The notes: generated from the letters alone by a model not told the origin. Numbered from the stretch's first letter, positions 54,920 to 63,909 are shown. The stretch: 64,000 nucleotides of DNA from Holophagales bacterium (GCA_009836625.1 VXVC01000007.1:264057-328056); one strand, 5' to 3'. Translations and numbers: made by a program.

Positions 54920-57247
54920 ATGCGGCTACTCTCGCGCGGCATGGCGCGCATGCGCCTGGCGATCTGCCTGCTCGCCACCGGCCTCCTTCCGGCTCAAGCC
55001 GTCGAAGCACGCCAGGACGCAGGCCCCCCGCCCGGTTCACCGGCGCCGCTGACGGAGCCGCTGGATCTTCCTCCCACCTTCGACGGTCCCCCTCCTCCCG
55101 TGCCGCCGGCCGTGATGAACCGGGACGACTCGGGCAAGGCCACGGTCCGAGCCGTGCGCCTCGCCACACCGCTCCGCGTCGACGGCCGGCTGGACGAGGC
55201 CCTCTACGACGCCGTGCCGCCGATCTCGGACTTCCTTCAGGTCGAACCCCGGCCGGGGGAACCGGCCACCGACAGGACGGATGTCTGGATCACGTACGAC
55301 GAAACCACGGTCTTCGTGTCGCTGCGCTGCTGGCAGGACCCCGACCGGATCGCCGCCAACGACATGCGGCGAGACGCATGGAGCCAGGACGACTATGTCG
55401 ACATCGTCCTCGACACGTTCCATGACGGCCGCAACGCCGCCATCTTCACGGTCTACGCCTCGGGCGGCCGCTTCGACGCCCAGATCACCGACGAGCGCCA
55501 GATGAACGTCGACTGGAATCCGGTCTGGGATCTCAGGGCGGGCAGGTTCGAGGGCGGCTGGACGATGGAAGCCGCGATTCCGTTCCGATCGCTCCGGTAT
55601 CGGCCCGGCTCGACGCAGATCTGGGGCGTCAACCTGCAGCGCTACACGCAGTGGAAGAACGAGAGTTCGACCCTGACCCGTATCCCGGAAGCGTTCGGCG
55701 AGATGGGCGTCATGCAGGTGTCGCTGGCCGCAACCCTGGTCGGTCTCGAGGCCCCACCGGCCTCGAGGAATCTGGAACTCAAGCCCTATCTGGTGGCCGA
55801 CATGGTCAGTGACCGCCTGGCGACCCCGGAGATTTCGGACGAAGTGGACGCCGATCTCGGCATCGACATCAAGTACGGACTCAGTCAGAACCTCACGGCC
55901 GACTTCACCTACAACACCGACTTCGCCCAGGTCGAAGCCGACCAGCAGCAGGTCGACCTGACGCGCTTCAGCCTCTTTTTTCCCGAGAAGCGCGACTTCT
56001 TCCTCGAGAACCAGGGGACCTTCGCCTTCGGCGGCGCCGGGGGCGGCGGATTCGGGGGAGGTTTCGACACGCCGACCCTGTTCTACAGCCGGCGTATCGG
56101 CCTGCACCGGGGACGCGCCGTACCGATCGAGGCCGGCGCCCGTCTGACCGGACGGACGGGCCGCTACACGCTCGGGCTGTTGAACATCCAGGCGGACGAC
56201 GAACCGGTCTCCGGCGCAGTCGCGACGAACTTCGGCGTCATGCGACTCAAGCGGGACATCCTGCGCAGGAGCAGCGTCGGCGTCATCTACACGCGCCGCT
56301 CGGTCGACCAGGCCGGCTTCGGACGCAACGAGGCCTACGGCGTCGATGGGACGTTCGCCTTCTTCGACCACCTCACGTTCAACACCTACTGGGCCGAAAC
56401 GAGCACGCCCGGGCTCACGGACGACGACGCCAGCTATCGCCTGCGGATGGACTACAACGGCGACCGCTACGGAGTCCGACTGGAGCGCCTGCGGGTAGGC
56501 GAGAACTTCAACCCCGGCATCGGCTTCGTCCGCCGCCACGACATGCGCCGTTCCTTCGGCCTGTTCCGGTTCAGCCCTCGCCCAGCCGACAGCAAGCTGG
56601 TGCGCAAGTACTCGTGGTCCGGGTCGATGGCCTACATCGAGAACGGCGCCGGCCTGGTCGAGACGCGGGAGGCCGAGGGAGAACTCGAGATCGAGTTCCA
56701 CAGCGGGGATGAGTTCGGACTGACGTACGTACGGTCCTACGAGTTCCTCCCGCATCCCTTCCCCATCGCTTCCGACATCACGCTCGGTGTCGGCGGCTAC
56801 GACTTCGACTACGTGCAGGCCGAGTATCAACTCGGCCAGCAGCGGCGGATCTCGGGAGAGTTCTTCCTCGAGTACGGCGACTTCTACAGCGGCCGGAAGA
56901 CGTCCTTCGGCTGGGGCTGGGGGCGCGTGAACCTAAACTCCCAGTTCCTGCTCGAACCCGGCATCTCGTTCAACCGCGTGGAGTTGCCGCAGGGCGACTT
57001 CGACGTGGAGCTCGTCGACGTGCGAGCGGTCTACACGATGACGCCGCGCATGTTCGTGAGCGCGCTGTTCCAGTACGACTCCGAAAGCGGGGGACTGGCG
57101 GCGAACGTGCGGCTGCGCTGGGAGTACACGCCCGGCAGCGAGTTGTTCATCGTCTACAACGAACAGCGCGACACGCTGACGTCGGGCTTCCCCGGGCTCA
57201 ACGACAGCGCGCTGATCGTGAAGGTCACGCGGCTGTTCCAGTTGTAG
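54920..57247 (+). CDS. DUF5916 outer-membrane protein with CBM9-like domain
   Basis: 775 residues with an N-terminal signal (the second ATG, at 54941, may be the true start). Residues about 70-250 are a CBM9-like beta sandwich ('PLRVDGRLDEALYDAV', 'VFVSLRCWQDPDRIA', 'YVDIVLDTFHDGR'). The remainder is a DUF5916 barrel with alternating strands and a glycine-rich turn (GGAGGGGFGGG) near residue 376. It ends VTRLFQL with a terminal hydrophobic pattern. This family is associated with outer-membrane carbohydrate or peptide processing. Its TAG directly abuts the TAG of the convergent FG-GAP gene (TAGCTA). Confidence 0.85.
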   Translation: MRLLSRGMARMRLAICLLATGLLPAQAVEARQDAGPPPGSPAPLTEPLDLPPTFDGPPPPVPPAVMNRDDSGKATVRAVRLATPLRVDGRLDEALYDAVPPISDFLQVEPRPGEPATDRTDVWITYDETTVFVSLRCWQDPDRIAANDMRRDAWSQDDYVDIVLDTFHDGRNAAIFTVYASGGRFDAQITDERQMNVDWNPVWDLRAGRFEGGWTMEAAIPFRSLRYRPGSTQIWGVNLQRYTQWKNESSTLTRIPEAFGEMGVMQVSLAATLVGLEAPPASRNLELKPYLVADMVSDRLATPEISDEVDADLGIDIKYGLSQNLTADFTYNTDFAQVEADQQQVDLTRFSLFFPEKRDFFLENQGTFAFGGAGGGGFGGGFDTPTLFYSRRIGLHRGRAVPIEAGARLTGRTGRYTLGLLNIQADDEPVSGAVATNFGVMRLKRDILRRSSVGVIYTRRSVDQAGFGRNEAYGVDGTFAFFDHLTFNTYWAETSTPGLTDDDASYRLRMDYNGDRYGVRLERLRVGENFNPGIGFVRRHDMRRSFGLFRFSPRPADSKLVRKYSWSGSMAYIENGAGLVETREAEGELEIEFHSGDEFGLTYVRSYEFLPHPFPIASDITLGVGGYDFDYVQAEYQLGQQRRISGEFFLEYGDFYSGRKTSFGWGWGRVNLNSQFLLEPGISFNRVELPQGDFDVELVDVRAVYTMTPRMFVSALFQYDSESGGLAANVRLRWEYTPGSELFIVYNEQRDTLTSGFPGLNDSALIVKVTRLFQL

Positions 57248-58846
57248 CTACCGCGACAACAGCACCGTCAGCCGATGAGGCGCCGTCGTCGACGCGTGGT
57301 GCATCAGGACATCCTGCTTGCCGTCCTGGTTCAGGTCCGTCAACCAGGTGTACTCCTCATCCTCGGGCACGGGGATCGCGATCCGCTGAGGCTTCTTCGC
57401 GAGCAAACCCGGCCCCGGCACGCCGAGATGGACATGCAGCATCTTCCGGTTCCTCGCGATAAGAACGTCGGAGCGTCCGTCGCCGTTCATGTCTCCCATC
57501 CGGACCGCCGGCCAGAACGCTCTCTCGCCGCTCCTCCTGGGAGTTCTGGGCCTGATCTGGCGTACGGCGTTCGGGCGGTCGCCGTAGCGGCCATCCTCCA
57601 TGCGGAACATCTCGAGATCGAACGACCCGGCGCCGGTCAGAATCGACATGACGAGCACGCGGATGGCCGAGAAGACCGTCGGCTCGAAGGCCGTCACGAC
57701 CACATCGACCTGGCCATCGCGATCGAAGTCGTGCCGGTCGATTCCAGAGACGATGCCCTCGGACTCGACCACGGCGCCCGGTTCGGGGACGAACTCCACG
57801 TTTCCACCCGGGCCCGGAGCGCCGGGGTACACCTCGTACGAGGAGTGCATCTTCCACAGGCTCGAGCCCTTGAGCGAGAACACGACGAGGTCGGTCACGC
57901 CGTCGCCGTTCATGTCGGTCAGCGAGTGCAGCACCCTGCCGCTGCTTTCCCCTTCCGGCATGTGGTCCATGCGCCGCCTCCGGATTCCCTCCGGCGCGGC
58001 CAGCGAGGCGATCTGGTCGGAGTCGAACGCGATCCCGGTCGTGAACGCCCTGGCCTCCGGTGAGAAGAGCCCCTGTTCGGTCTGAAGATGCACCTCGAAG
58101 CGGCCGTCGTTCCAGAACACGAGGTCGCTGCGACCATCCAGGTCGTAGTCCATCTCGTGGATCCGGCCGCCCTCGTCCCAGGGGTGGTAGCGATAGCCGT
58201 CGGCGCCGTAGACCCGGTCGAGCCCGCTGGTGGGCCCCACCGTCACGGGCTCGGCGAACCGGCCGGCCGGCATCTGGACCAGTACGTGGAAGCCGTGACC
58301 GTGCACCAGCACGAGGTCGTCCCGGCCGTCTCCGTTCACGTCGCGAGTCATGTCCACGTGGAGAATTTCGCCCCTGGCGGACTCCCTGAAGTCGGACGTC
58401 ACCGCGACCAGGTCCCGTTCCGTCGCCGACTCCGGATCGAACCAGGTGAGCCGGCCTCCTCCGTAGGCGATCAACCGGTCCCGGCCATCGATTCCGGCAA
58501 CGTCGACGAAGGACACCTCGGCACGCAACGTGGCTTCGGCTGCCGTTGACCAGTCGCCATCGACAAACGAGAGAACGCGCAGGCGGCGGTCTCCATCACC
58601 GTCCAGATGCACGGCAGCCACATCTGCGACCGGCCGGCCCGTGAGGAACCCGGTCAGAACGGTCAGGCGTTCCGCGACGTCCACGACCAACTCGTGACGG
58701 CTGGGAGCGAACGCCGCGGGTGGCTCGGAGTTCGCGTGGACGGCAACCGGCATCATGCATCCCGACAGACACACCCGCATCGCCAGCAGGCTGATCCGGG
58801 CCGGCCGGTGTCGTCTTTCGTCGGGGACTGTCGCTCGTCTCTTCAT
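57248..58846 (-). CDS. FG-GAP/VCBS repeat lipoprotein, paralogue 1
   Basis: 532 residues from the ATG at 58846, chosen for its AGGAGG ribosome site and a signal peptide with lipobox-like RVCLSGC. Six DxDxDG-type calcium loops are visible (DVNGDGRDD, DYDLDGRSD, DMNGDGVTD, DFDRDGQVD, DMNGDGRSD, DLNQDGKQD), the FG-GAP/VCBS pattern of an integrin-like beta propeller. A shared N-terminal module (LTVLTGFLTGRPVADVAAVH...RLTWFDPESATER) and a C-terminal module (EYTWLTDLNQDGKQDVLMHHAST) occur in all three paralogues. Transcribed from the TetR-type promoter at 58884-58912. Function unknown; likely cell-surface Ca-binding. Confidence 0.8.
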   Translation of the reverse strand: MKRRATVPDERRHRPARISLLAMRVCLSGCMMPVAVHANSEPPAAFAPSRHELVVDVAERLTVLTGFLTGRPVADVAAVHLDGDGDRRLRVLSFVDGDWSTAAEATLRAEVSFVDVAGIDGRDRLIAYGGGRLTWFDPESATERDLVAVTSDFRESARGEILHVDMTRDVNGDGRDDLVLVHGHGFHVLVQMPAGRFAEPVTVGPTSGLDRVYGADGYRYHPWDEGGRIHEMDYDLDGRSDLVFWNDGRFEVHLQTEQGLFSPEARAFTTGIAFDSDQIASLAAPEGIRRRRMDHMPEGESSGRVLHSLTDMNGDGVTDLVVFSLKGSSLWKMHSSYEVYPGAPGPGGNVEFVPEPGAVVESEGIVSGIDRHDFDRDGQVDVVVTAFEPTVFSAIRVLVMSILTGAGSFDLEMFRMEDGRYGDRPNAVRQIRPRTPRRSGERAFWPAVRMGDMNGDGRSDVLIARNRKMLHVHLGVPGPGLLAKKPQRIAIPVPEDEEYTWLTDLNQDGKQDVLMHHASTTAPHRLTVLLSR

Positions 58847-58870
58847 GTTGGTCCTCCTGCCTTCGGGGCA

Positions 58871-58914
58871 TGTTGACCTCGTCAACATACAGCCCCTTGT
58901 TGACGATGTCAACA
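58871..58914. promoter_or_regulatory. tandem TetR-type operators over a TTGACA-N17-TATGTT promoter (locus 1)
   Basis: Two 17-bp dyads, TGTTGAC-CTC-GTCAACA (58871-58887) and TGTTGAC-GAT-GTCAACA (58898-58914), have centres 27 bp apart. On the minus strand they overlie a promoter: -35 TTGACA (58912-58907), 17-nt spacer, -10 TATGTT (58889-58884), so a bound protein would block RNA polymerase. The TetR gene starts 64 bp away on the other strand. The same arrangement recurs at 62875-62922. Confidence 0.85.
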
Positions 58915-58978
58915 CCCACTCGTCCCGCCGCCAGAGATCGAGCCCGGCGATCACGAGCCGCTCTTGCCATAATCGCCC

Positions 58979-59593
58979 ATGGCCGAACGGGCTCGCACCT
59001 ACCACCATGGCGACCTTCGAGCGTCGCTGGTCGAGGAAGCCGCCGCGATGATCTCGGAGGGCGGCGCCGCCAGCGTAACGATGAGGGCGATAGGCAGCCG
59101 CCTCGGTGTATCGCGGGGAGCGCCCTACCGCCACTTCCCCGACAAGACGGCCCTCCTGGTCGCGGTCGCGGTCGCGGGGTTCAAGCGTCTCAACCGGCGG
59201 CTGGGGTCCGGCGACGCAGGAGCCCCTTCATCCAGCGTCGAGCGACTCCGGCGCATGGGCGAGCAGTACGTGCGCTTCGCCCTGAAGCACCCGGCGCACT
59301 ATCGCCTGATGTACGGCAAGGAGGCCCTTGCACGCCAGGATCAGCCGGAACTGCGAAATGCAGCCGGCGCTCTGCTCGAGAACCTGGTCGATGTGATCCG
59401 GGTTCACCAGCAGCGCGGCGAGATCGAGGGAGGCGACCCGCGAGCGCAGGCTTACGTTGCATGGAGCGCGGTCCACGGCCTGGCGTCGCTGCTGATCGAG
59501 CAACAGATCGACCCGAATGTGGACGTGGACGACCTGATCCGGCAGACCACCCAGACGATCCTGGACGGGATGCGAGATCGCAGCCAGGACTAG
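58979..59593 (+). CDS. TetR/AcrR family transcriptional regulator
   Basis: 204 residues. The N-terminal helix-turn-helix is canonical (YHHGDLRASLVEEAAAMI, SVTMRAIGSRLGVSRGAPYRHFPDKTALL). The C-terminal ligand domain resembles the WHG-type TetR_C group. A CATAAT hexamer at 58968-58973 sits only 5 nt before the ATG, so a leaderless transcript is possible. It probably represses the divergent FG-GAP gene and the two-gene FG-GAP operon at 59619-62854 through the shared dyads. It may be autoregulated. The ligand is unknown. Confidence 0.9.
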   Translation: MAERARTYHHGDLRASLVEEAAAMISEGGAASVTMRAIGSRLGVSRGAPYRHFPDKTALLVAVAVAGFKRLNRRLGSGDAGAPSSSVERLRRMGEQYVRFALKHPAHYRLMYGKEALARQDQPELRNAAGALLENLVDVIRVHQQRGEIEGGDPRAQAYVAWSAVHGLASLLIEQQIDPNVDVDDLIRQTTQTILDGMRDRSQD

Positions 59594-59618
59594 CCATGGC
59601 CAGAGTCCGCCGGCGGGC

Positions 59619-61256
59619 TCAACGGGCGACCAGCATCGTCACCCGATGAGGCTCCGTCGTCGACGTGTGGTGCATCAGCAGGTCCTGCTTGCCGTCCCTG
59701 TTGAGGTCCACGAGCCAGGTGTACTCCTCGTCGTTGGGGATCGCGACCGCCACCCTTTGAGGCTGCCGGGTGAACAGATCCGGTCCCGGCACACCGGCGA
59801 AGACGAGCAGTTTCCGATGGGTTTCCTCTATCAGCAGGTCCGAGCGGCCGTCGCCGGTCACATCCCCGATCAGCAGGGTCGTGTTGAACGCGCGCAGGTG
59901 ACGCTTCTGCGTCTTCCGTTCCTCGTGCATGGCCCCTCGAAGCACGATGTCCAGCGGCACCCACCCGAACTCCCTGACACTGGGGTGGCCATCCAGTTGC
60001 ATTCTGCGGATGGCGTTGGGTTCGTCGGAATGGAGGCCCTCCTTCATGGGATGGAACTCGAGATCCAACCAGACGTCATCGCCCATGAACCCCTTGAGCC
60101 TCTTCCAGAGACTGCTCTCGAGGTACGCGACCTCGATCGTCGTGAACATCAGGTCGAGGTCGCCGTCGCCATCGAAGTCGCGCTGGTTCATCCCGAGTTG
60201 AATCCTCCCGTCCGACTGGAAGGTGAAGTCGACGGCCCGCGCGAACCGGGTTCCGCCGCCGGGTGCCGGCGCGCCAAGATGCACCTCGCAGGTTGAACGC
60301 TTGCGCGAGATGCTCGCGCCTTCCAGAGAGAAGACCACAAGATCCCCGACACTGTCGCCGTTCAGGTCGGCTATCGAGTGAAGCACCCTCCCCGTCATGT
60401 CTCCGGTGGCGAGGGAGGAGAGTCGGTCAGAGTCGAATGTGACATCGGTCGTGAAGGTCTCGGCAACCGGGGAAAACAGCCCATCTTCATCCTGATGATG
60501 AACCGCGAAGTGGTCACCGTTCCAGAACACCAGGTCAGCGAGACCATCCTGGTCGTAGTCCATCTCGTGGACACGGCTTTCATCCCAGGGGTTGTACCGG
60601 TAGCCATCGGCCCCGTAGATCCTGCTCAGATCCGTGGACCGGCCAACCTTCACCGGATTCGCGAACTCGCCGGCACTCGTCTGGATGAACACGCTGAAGC
60701 CATCGACGCCCGGCACGACCAGGTCGTCGCGGCCGTCGCCGTTCACGTCCCGACTGACGTCGACATGGGGGATCTCACCGCCGCGAGGCGGGTCGAAGCT
60801 TGCAGTGACCGCGACCAGCGGGCGTTCCGTCGCCGATTCGGGATCGAACCAGTTCAGGCGACCGGGATCGCAGGTGAGAAGCCGGTCACGTCCGCCGATG
60901 CTGGCCACGTCAACGAATCGCACGTCGCGACCGAGTGTCGCCTCGGTTTTCGTCGCCCAGGCGCCGTCTCCGAACTCGTAGATACGCAGGCGGCGTTCGT
61001 CACCGTCGTCGATGTCCACGACCGCAAGCTCCGCGCTTGAGCTCCCGAGAAGGAACCCCGTCAAGACGGTCTGACGTTTCGCAGAGCCGGTGACGACCTC
61101 GTACTGCGTGAAAGCGAACTCCGCGGCCTCGGAAGTGGATTGCGCGGCGGCAGGCCCCAAGCCACCCGAGAGGAGTACTCCGAGAGACAGAATTCGCGAC
61201 AGGCCTCGTCGAAGCGGCATCGCGCGGGCGCTAGCCGAAGTGCCGACTTCCTTCAT
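59619..61256 (-). CDS. FG-GAP/VCBS repeat exported protein, paralogue 2
   Basis: 545 residues. Its ATG overlaps the stop of paralogue 3 by 4 nt (ATGA), so it is the second gene of an operon with no promoter of its own visible. A Sec signal (LSRILSLGVLLSGGLGPAAAQ, no lipobox Cys) differs from the other two, which have lipobox-like Cys. Six calcium-loop motifs (DVNGDGRDD, DYDQDGLAD, DLNGDSVGD, DFDGDGDLD, DVTGDGRSD, DLNRDGKQD) line up with those of paralogues 1 and 3. Confidence 0.8.
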   Translation of the reverse strand: MKEVGTSASARAMPLRRGLSRILSLGVLLSGGLGPAAAQSTSEAAEFAFTQYEVVTGSAKRQTVLTGFLLGSSSAELAVVDIDDGDERRLRIYEFGDGAWATKTEATLGRDVRFVDVASIGGRDRLLTCDPGRLNWFDPESATERPLVAVTASFDPPRGGEIPHVDVSRDVNGDGRDDLVVPGVDGFSVFIQTSAGEFANPVKVGRSTDLSRIYGADGYRYNPWDESRVHEMDYDQDGLADLVFWNGDHFAVHHQDEDGLFSPVAETFTTDVTFDSDRLSSLATGDMTGRVLHSIADLNGDSVGDLVVFSLEGASISRKRSTCEVHLGAPAPGGGTRFARAVDFTFQSDGRIQLGMNQRDFDGDGDLDLMFTTIEVAYLESSLWKRLKGFMGDDVWLDLEFHPMKEGLHSDEPNAIRRMQLDGHPSVREFGWVPLDIVLRGAMHEERKTQKRHLRAFNTTLLIGDVTGDGRSDLLIEETHRKLLVFAGVPGPDLFTRQPQRVAVAIPNDEEYTWLVDLNRDGKQDLLMHHTSTTEPHRVTMLVAR

Positions 61257-62854
61257 TTGGCCACCAGTATCGTCACCCGATGCGGCTCGGTAGTGAACGT
61301 GTGATGCATGAGGACGTCCTGCTTGCCGTCCCTGTTGAGGTCCACCAACCAGGTGTACTCCTCGTTCGGCATGGCGATCGCGACTTCCTCAGGGCTTCCG
61401 GCGAACAGCTCGGGCCCCGGCACGCCAACGAAGACGTTCAGACCCTTCCGGCCCTTCTGCACGACCAGGTCGTCGCGGCCGTCGCCGTTCACATCCCCGA
61501 CCAGAACCGAGGGATGGAAGATTCCCTTTTCTCCTGAAACGCCGGGAGCGCGGCCTCTGATCTTGCGGACGGCGCTCGGTTTGCCGGAGTAGAGGCCACC
61601 CTCCATGCGGTAGAAGTCAAGACGCATCGGCACGGAACGGGTCAACATCCCGGCGCCGATCATGCGGACCGTCTTGAAGACGCCGAACCTCATCGTTCTG
61701 AACATCACGTCGACCTGACCGTCGTTGTCGAAGTCGTACGGACCGATCTCGTAAGGGAGGCTGTCCGAGAGAATCGTGGCGCCGGCATCGGGTGCGAACA
61801 CCGTGCCGCCCTCGGGTGTTGGCGCGCCCGGGTGGACCTCGTACGTGAAGCGCACGTTCCACATGCTCCTGAGGTCCAGCGAGAAGACCACGAGGTCGGC
61901 GACGCCATCGCCGTTCAGGTCGGTCAACGAACGCAGCACTCTCCCGGTCGGGGCTCCGGTCAGGCTGTCGCCAATCCGCCTGTGGCGAACCTCCTGCGGA
62001 GCGGCGAGCGAGGCGTGGTCGTCCGAGTCGAACGCGACCTCGGTCGTGAACGTCGTGCTGGCCTCGGCTGCGAACAGACCCCGCTGGTCCTGGAGATGCA
62101 CCGCGAAGTGGTCCTGGTTCCAGAACACCAGGTCGCGTCGTCCGTCCAGGTCGTAGTCCATCTCGTGGACGCGGCCGCCGTCGTCCCACGGCCGGAACCT
62201 GGAGCCATCGCCGCGGTAGACCCGGTCCGGCCCGGTCGAGGGGCCGACGGTCACCGGATCGGCGAATGTCCCGCCGCTCCCCTGGACGAGCACATGGAAG
62301 GCGTGGTTCTGCGGCACGACGAGCTCGTTGCGGCCGTCGCCGTTCAGGTCACGCGTGATGTCCACATGGACAACCTCACCCCTCCGCGGCGATCTGAAGT
62401 CGGACTCCACCGCAGCGAGTTCCCGCTCCGTCTCTGACTCGGGATCAAACCACGTCAGCCGGCCGCCGCCGTAGACCACCAGCCGGTCCCGGCCGTCGAT
62501 GGCGGCCACGTCAACGAAGGAAGTTCCGGGCCGCAGCGTGGTTTCGACTTCCGGCACCCATTCACCGGCCCTGAACGTCAGGATCCGCAGGCGCCGGCCA
62601 TCGTCCTCATCGCCGTCCACGACCGCGAGGTCCGCCATCGAACCTCCCACAAGGAAGCCCGTCAGGATGGTCTGGCGCTCGCGGCTGCCGGTGACCACGT
62701 CGTACCGCTCGAAGGCGAACAGCTCCACCGGCTCGGCGCCGGGAAGCGCTGCGGCAGGTCCGACGCATCCGTACAGGCACACCCTGAGCGTGAGTATGGC
62801 GAATCGGCCTCGCCGATGGTGCCTCGCTCCGCCGCGCGCCGTTCTCTTTCTCAT
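61253..62854 (-). CDS. FG-GAP/VCBS repeat lipoprotein, paralogue 3
   Basis: 533 residues from the ATG at 62854 with GGAGGGAG upstream. The signal with RVCLYGC mirrors paralogue 1 (RVCLSGC). Six calcium loops are present (DLNGDGRNE, DYDLDGRRD, DLNGDGVAD, DFDNDGQVD, DVNGDGRDD, DLNRDGKQD). It is first in an operon with paralogue 2 and is controlled by the second copy of the TetR-type operator pair. Similarity to paralogue 1 extends through the promoter, so the cassette of promoter plus gene was duplicated. Confidence 0.8.
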   Translation of the reverse strand: MRKRTARGGARHHRRGRFAILTLRVCLYGCVGPAAALPGAEPVELFAFERYDVVTGSRERQTILTGFLVGGSMADLAVVDGDEDDGRRLRILTFRAGEWVPEVETTLRPGTSFVDVAAIDGRDRLVVYGGGRLTWFDPESETERELAAVESDFRSPRRGEVVHVDITRDLNGDGRNELVVPQNHAFHVLVQGSGGTFADPVTVGPSTGPDRVYRGDGSRFRPWDDGGRVHEMDYDLDGRRDLVFWNQDHFAVHLQDQRGLFAAEASTTFTTEVAFDSDDHASLAAPQEVRHRRIGDSLTGAPTGRVLRSLTDLNGDGVADLVVFSLDLRSMWNVRFTYEVHPGAPTPEGGTVFAPDAGATILSDSLPYEIGPYDFDNDGQVDVMFRTMRFGVFKTVRMIGAGMLTRSVPMRLDFYRMEGGLYSGKPSAVRKIRGRAPGVSGEKGIFHPSVLVGDVNGDGRDDLVVQKGRKGLNVFVGVPGPELFAGSPEEVAIAMPNEEYTWLVDLNRDGKQDVLMHHTFTTEPHRVTILVAK

Positions 62855-62874
62855 GGCTCTCTTCTCCCTCCAGA

Positions 62875-62922
62875 AGTTGACTGCGTCAACATACACAGCT
62901 TTGTTGACATTGTCAACAAAGC
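62875..62922. promoter_or_regulatory. tandem TetR-type operators over a TTGACA-N17-TATGTT promoter (locus 2)
   Basis: AGTTGAC-TGC-GTCAACA (62875-62891) and a 25-bp perfect dyad centred on TGTTGAC-ATT-GTCAACA (62898-62922) have centres 27 bp apart, as in locus 1. On the minus strand they cover -35 TTGACA (62916-62911), a 17-nt spacer and -10 TATGTT (62893-62888). The operator-to-ATG distance (21 bp) is close to locus 1 (25 bp). Confidence 0.85.
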
Positions 62923-63018
62923 TCTCGGAGAGGGCGGCATCCTCCACTGCGGCGCCTCGGTTTCCCCGCTGTCTCCTGGACAAGACGGGGACTCCCACGA
63001 CAAGGACCGGCTAGGGGA

Positions 63019-63801
63019 TCAGCCCCACTCCGGCCTCCACACCTCCTGGTTGTCCGTCGGGACCCTTCTCGCCCGACGAGCGTTCGGAGTCCGGAGTTCG
63101 ACATTCACCCGACGCGCGATCGCCCGGGCGATGTCCTCCTGAATCTGAATCTCGGAGATCGTGCCGAGGACCCGGTCGTAGTGGCGGGACCAGAGATGGA
63201 TGCCGTCGGCGACCCGGATGAGCTGAACCGAGATCCGCACGCGGTCGCCGGACCTTCGCACGCTGCCCTCGAGGATCGCCGACACGCCCGCCTTCCTTCC
63301 GAACCGGGGCGCGCTCAGGCCGGCCAGCCCCTGGTCGAAGGAGGAGGTCCGGGACAGGACCCGCAGTCCATCGACACGCACCAGCGCCTCGATGACCTCC
63401 TCCACCAAGCCCTCGCAGAAGAAGTCCTGTTCCGGGTCGGAACTCATGTTGGCGAAGGGCCTGATCGCGATCGATCCGCCGACCGGCGTCTTGACCGGCG
63501 CCGTGAAACGGTAGCCACGGCCGGGAACCGTAACGACGTACTGCGTCTCCCCATCCTGACCCAGGATCTTCCGCAGCACGGACAGGTTGTGCGTGAGGTT
63601 GCTCTCGGTGACGTTGGTGTCCGGCCACACCATCTCCATCAGCTCATCCTTGTGCACGAGGCGGTCGCGGTTCTCGACCAGCACCTTCAGCGTCTGGAAG
63701 ATCTTCGGCCGTACCGGAACGACCCGCCCGCTGCGCAGCAACCGGCGCTCGGCAGCATCGAGAAGAAACGGCCCGAAGGCGTAGGTGGGACGCTCTGCCA
63801 C
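63019..63801 (-). CDS. CadC-like winged-helix regulator with TolB-like domain, no TPR region
   Basis: 260 residues. The winged helix covers about 1-105 (FGPFLLDAAERRLL, VRPKIFQTLKVLVENRDRLVHKDEL, NLTHNLSVLRKIL, VVTVPGRGYRFTAPV). A TolB-like domain (SIAIRPFANMSSDPEQDFF, SAILEGSVRRSGDRVRISVQL) runs to about 235. It stops soon after, without the long TPR region seen in the relative at 22548, so it is either a naturally short form or truncated. The downstream intergenic (62855-63018) carries the FG-GAP operators. Confidence 0.85.
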   Translation of the reverse strand: MAERPTYAFGPFLLDAAERRLLRSGRVVPVRPKIFQTLKVLVENRDRLVHKDELMEMVWPDTNVTESNLTHNLSVLRKILGQDGETQYVVTVPGRGYRFTAPVKTPVGGSIAIRPFANMSSDPEQDFFCEGLVEEVIEALVRVDGLRVLSRTSSFDQGLAGLSAPRFGRKAGVSAILEGSVRRSGDRVRISVQLIRVADGIHLWSRHYDRVLGTISEIQIQEDIARAIARRVNVELRTPNARRARRVPTDNQEVWRPEWG

Positions 63802-63895
63802 CAGGAACCTCCGTCAGGGACCGGACGCCGGTCTTCACGCGGGTTGCGCTCAGCGGCGCCGGGATTTGATTCGGATTCCTGGATCCTAGGAGTTT

Positions 63896-63909
63896 GGGGG
63901 GGGGGGGGG
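63896..63909. other. 14-nt G homopolymer near contig end
   Basis: An uninterrupted run of 14 G residues, followed by a second run of 12 G at 63980-63991 within generally low-complexity G/C sequence. No gene can be read here. It looks like a sequencing or assembly artefact at a contig edge and should not be annotated. Confidence 0.7.
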
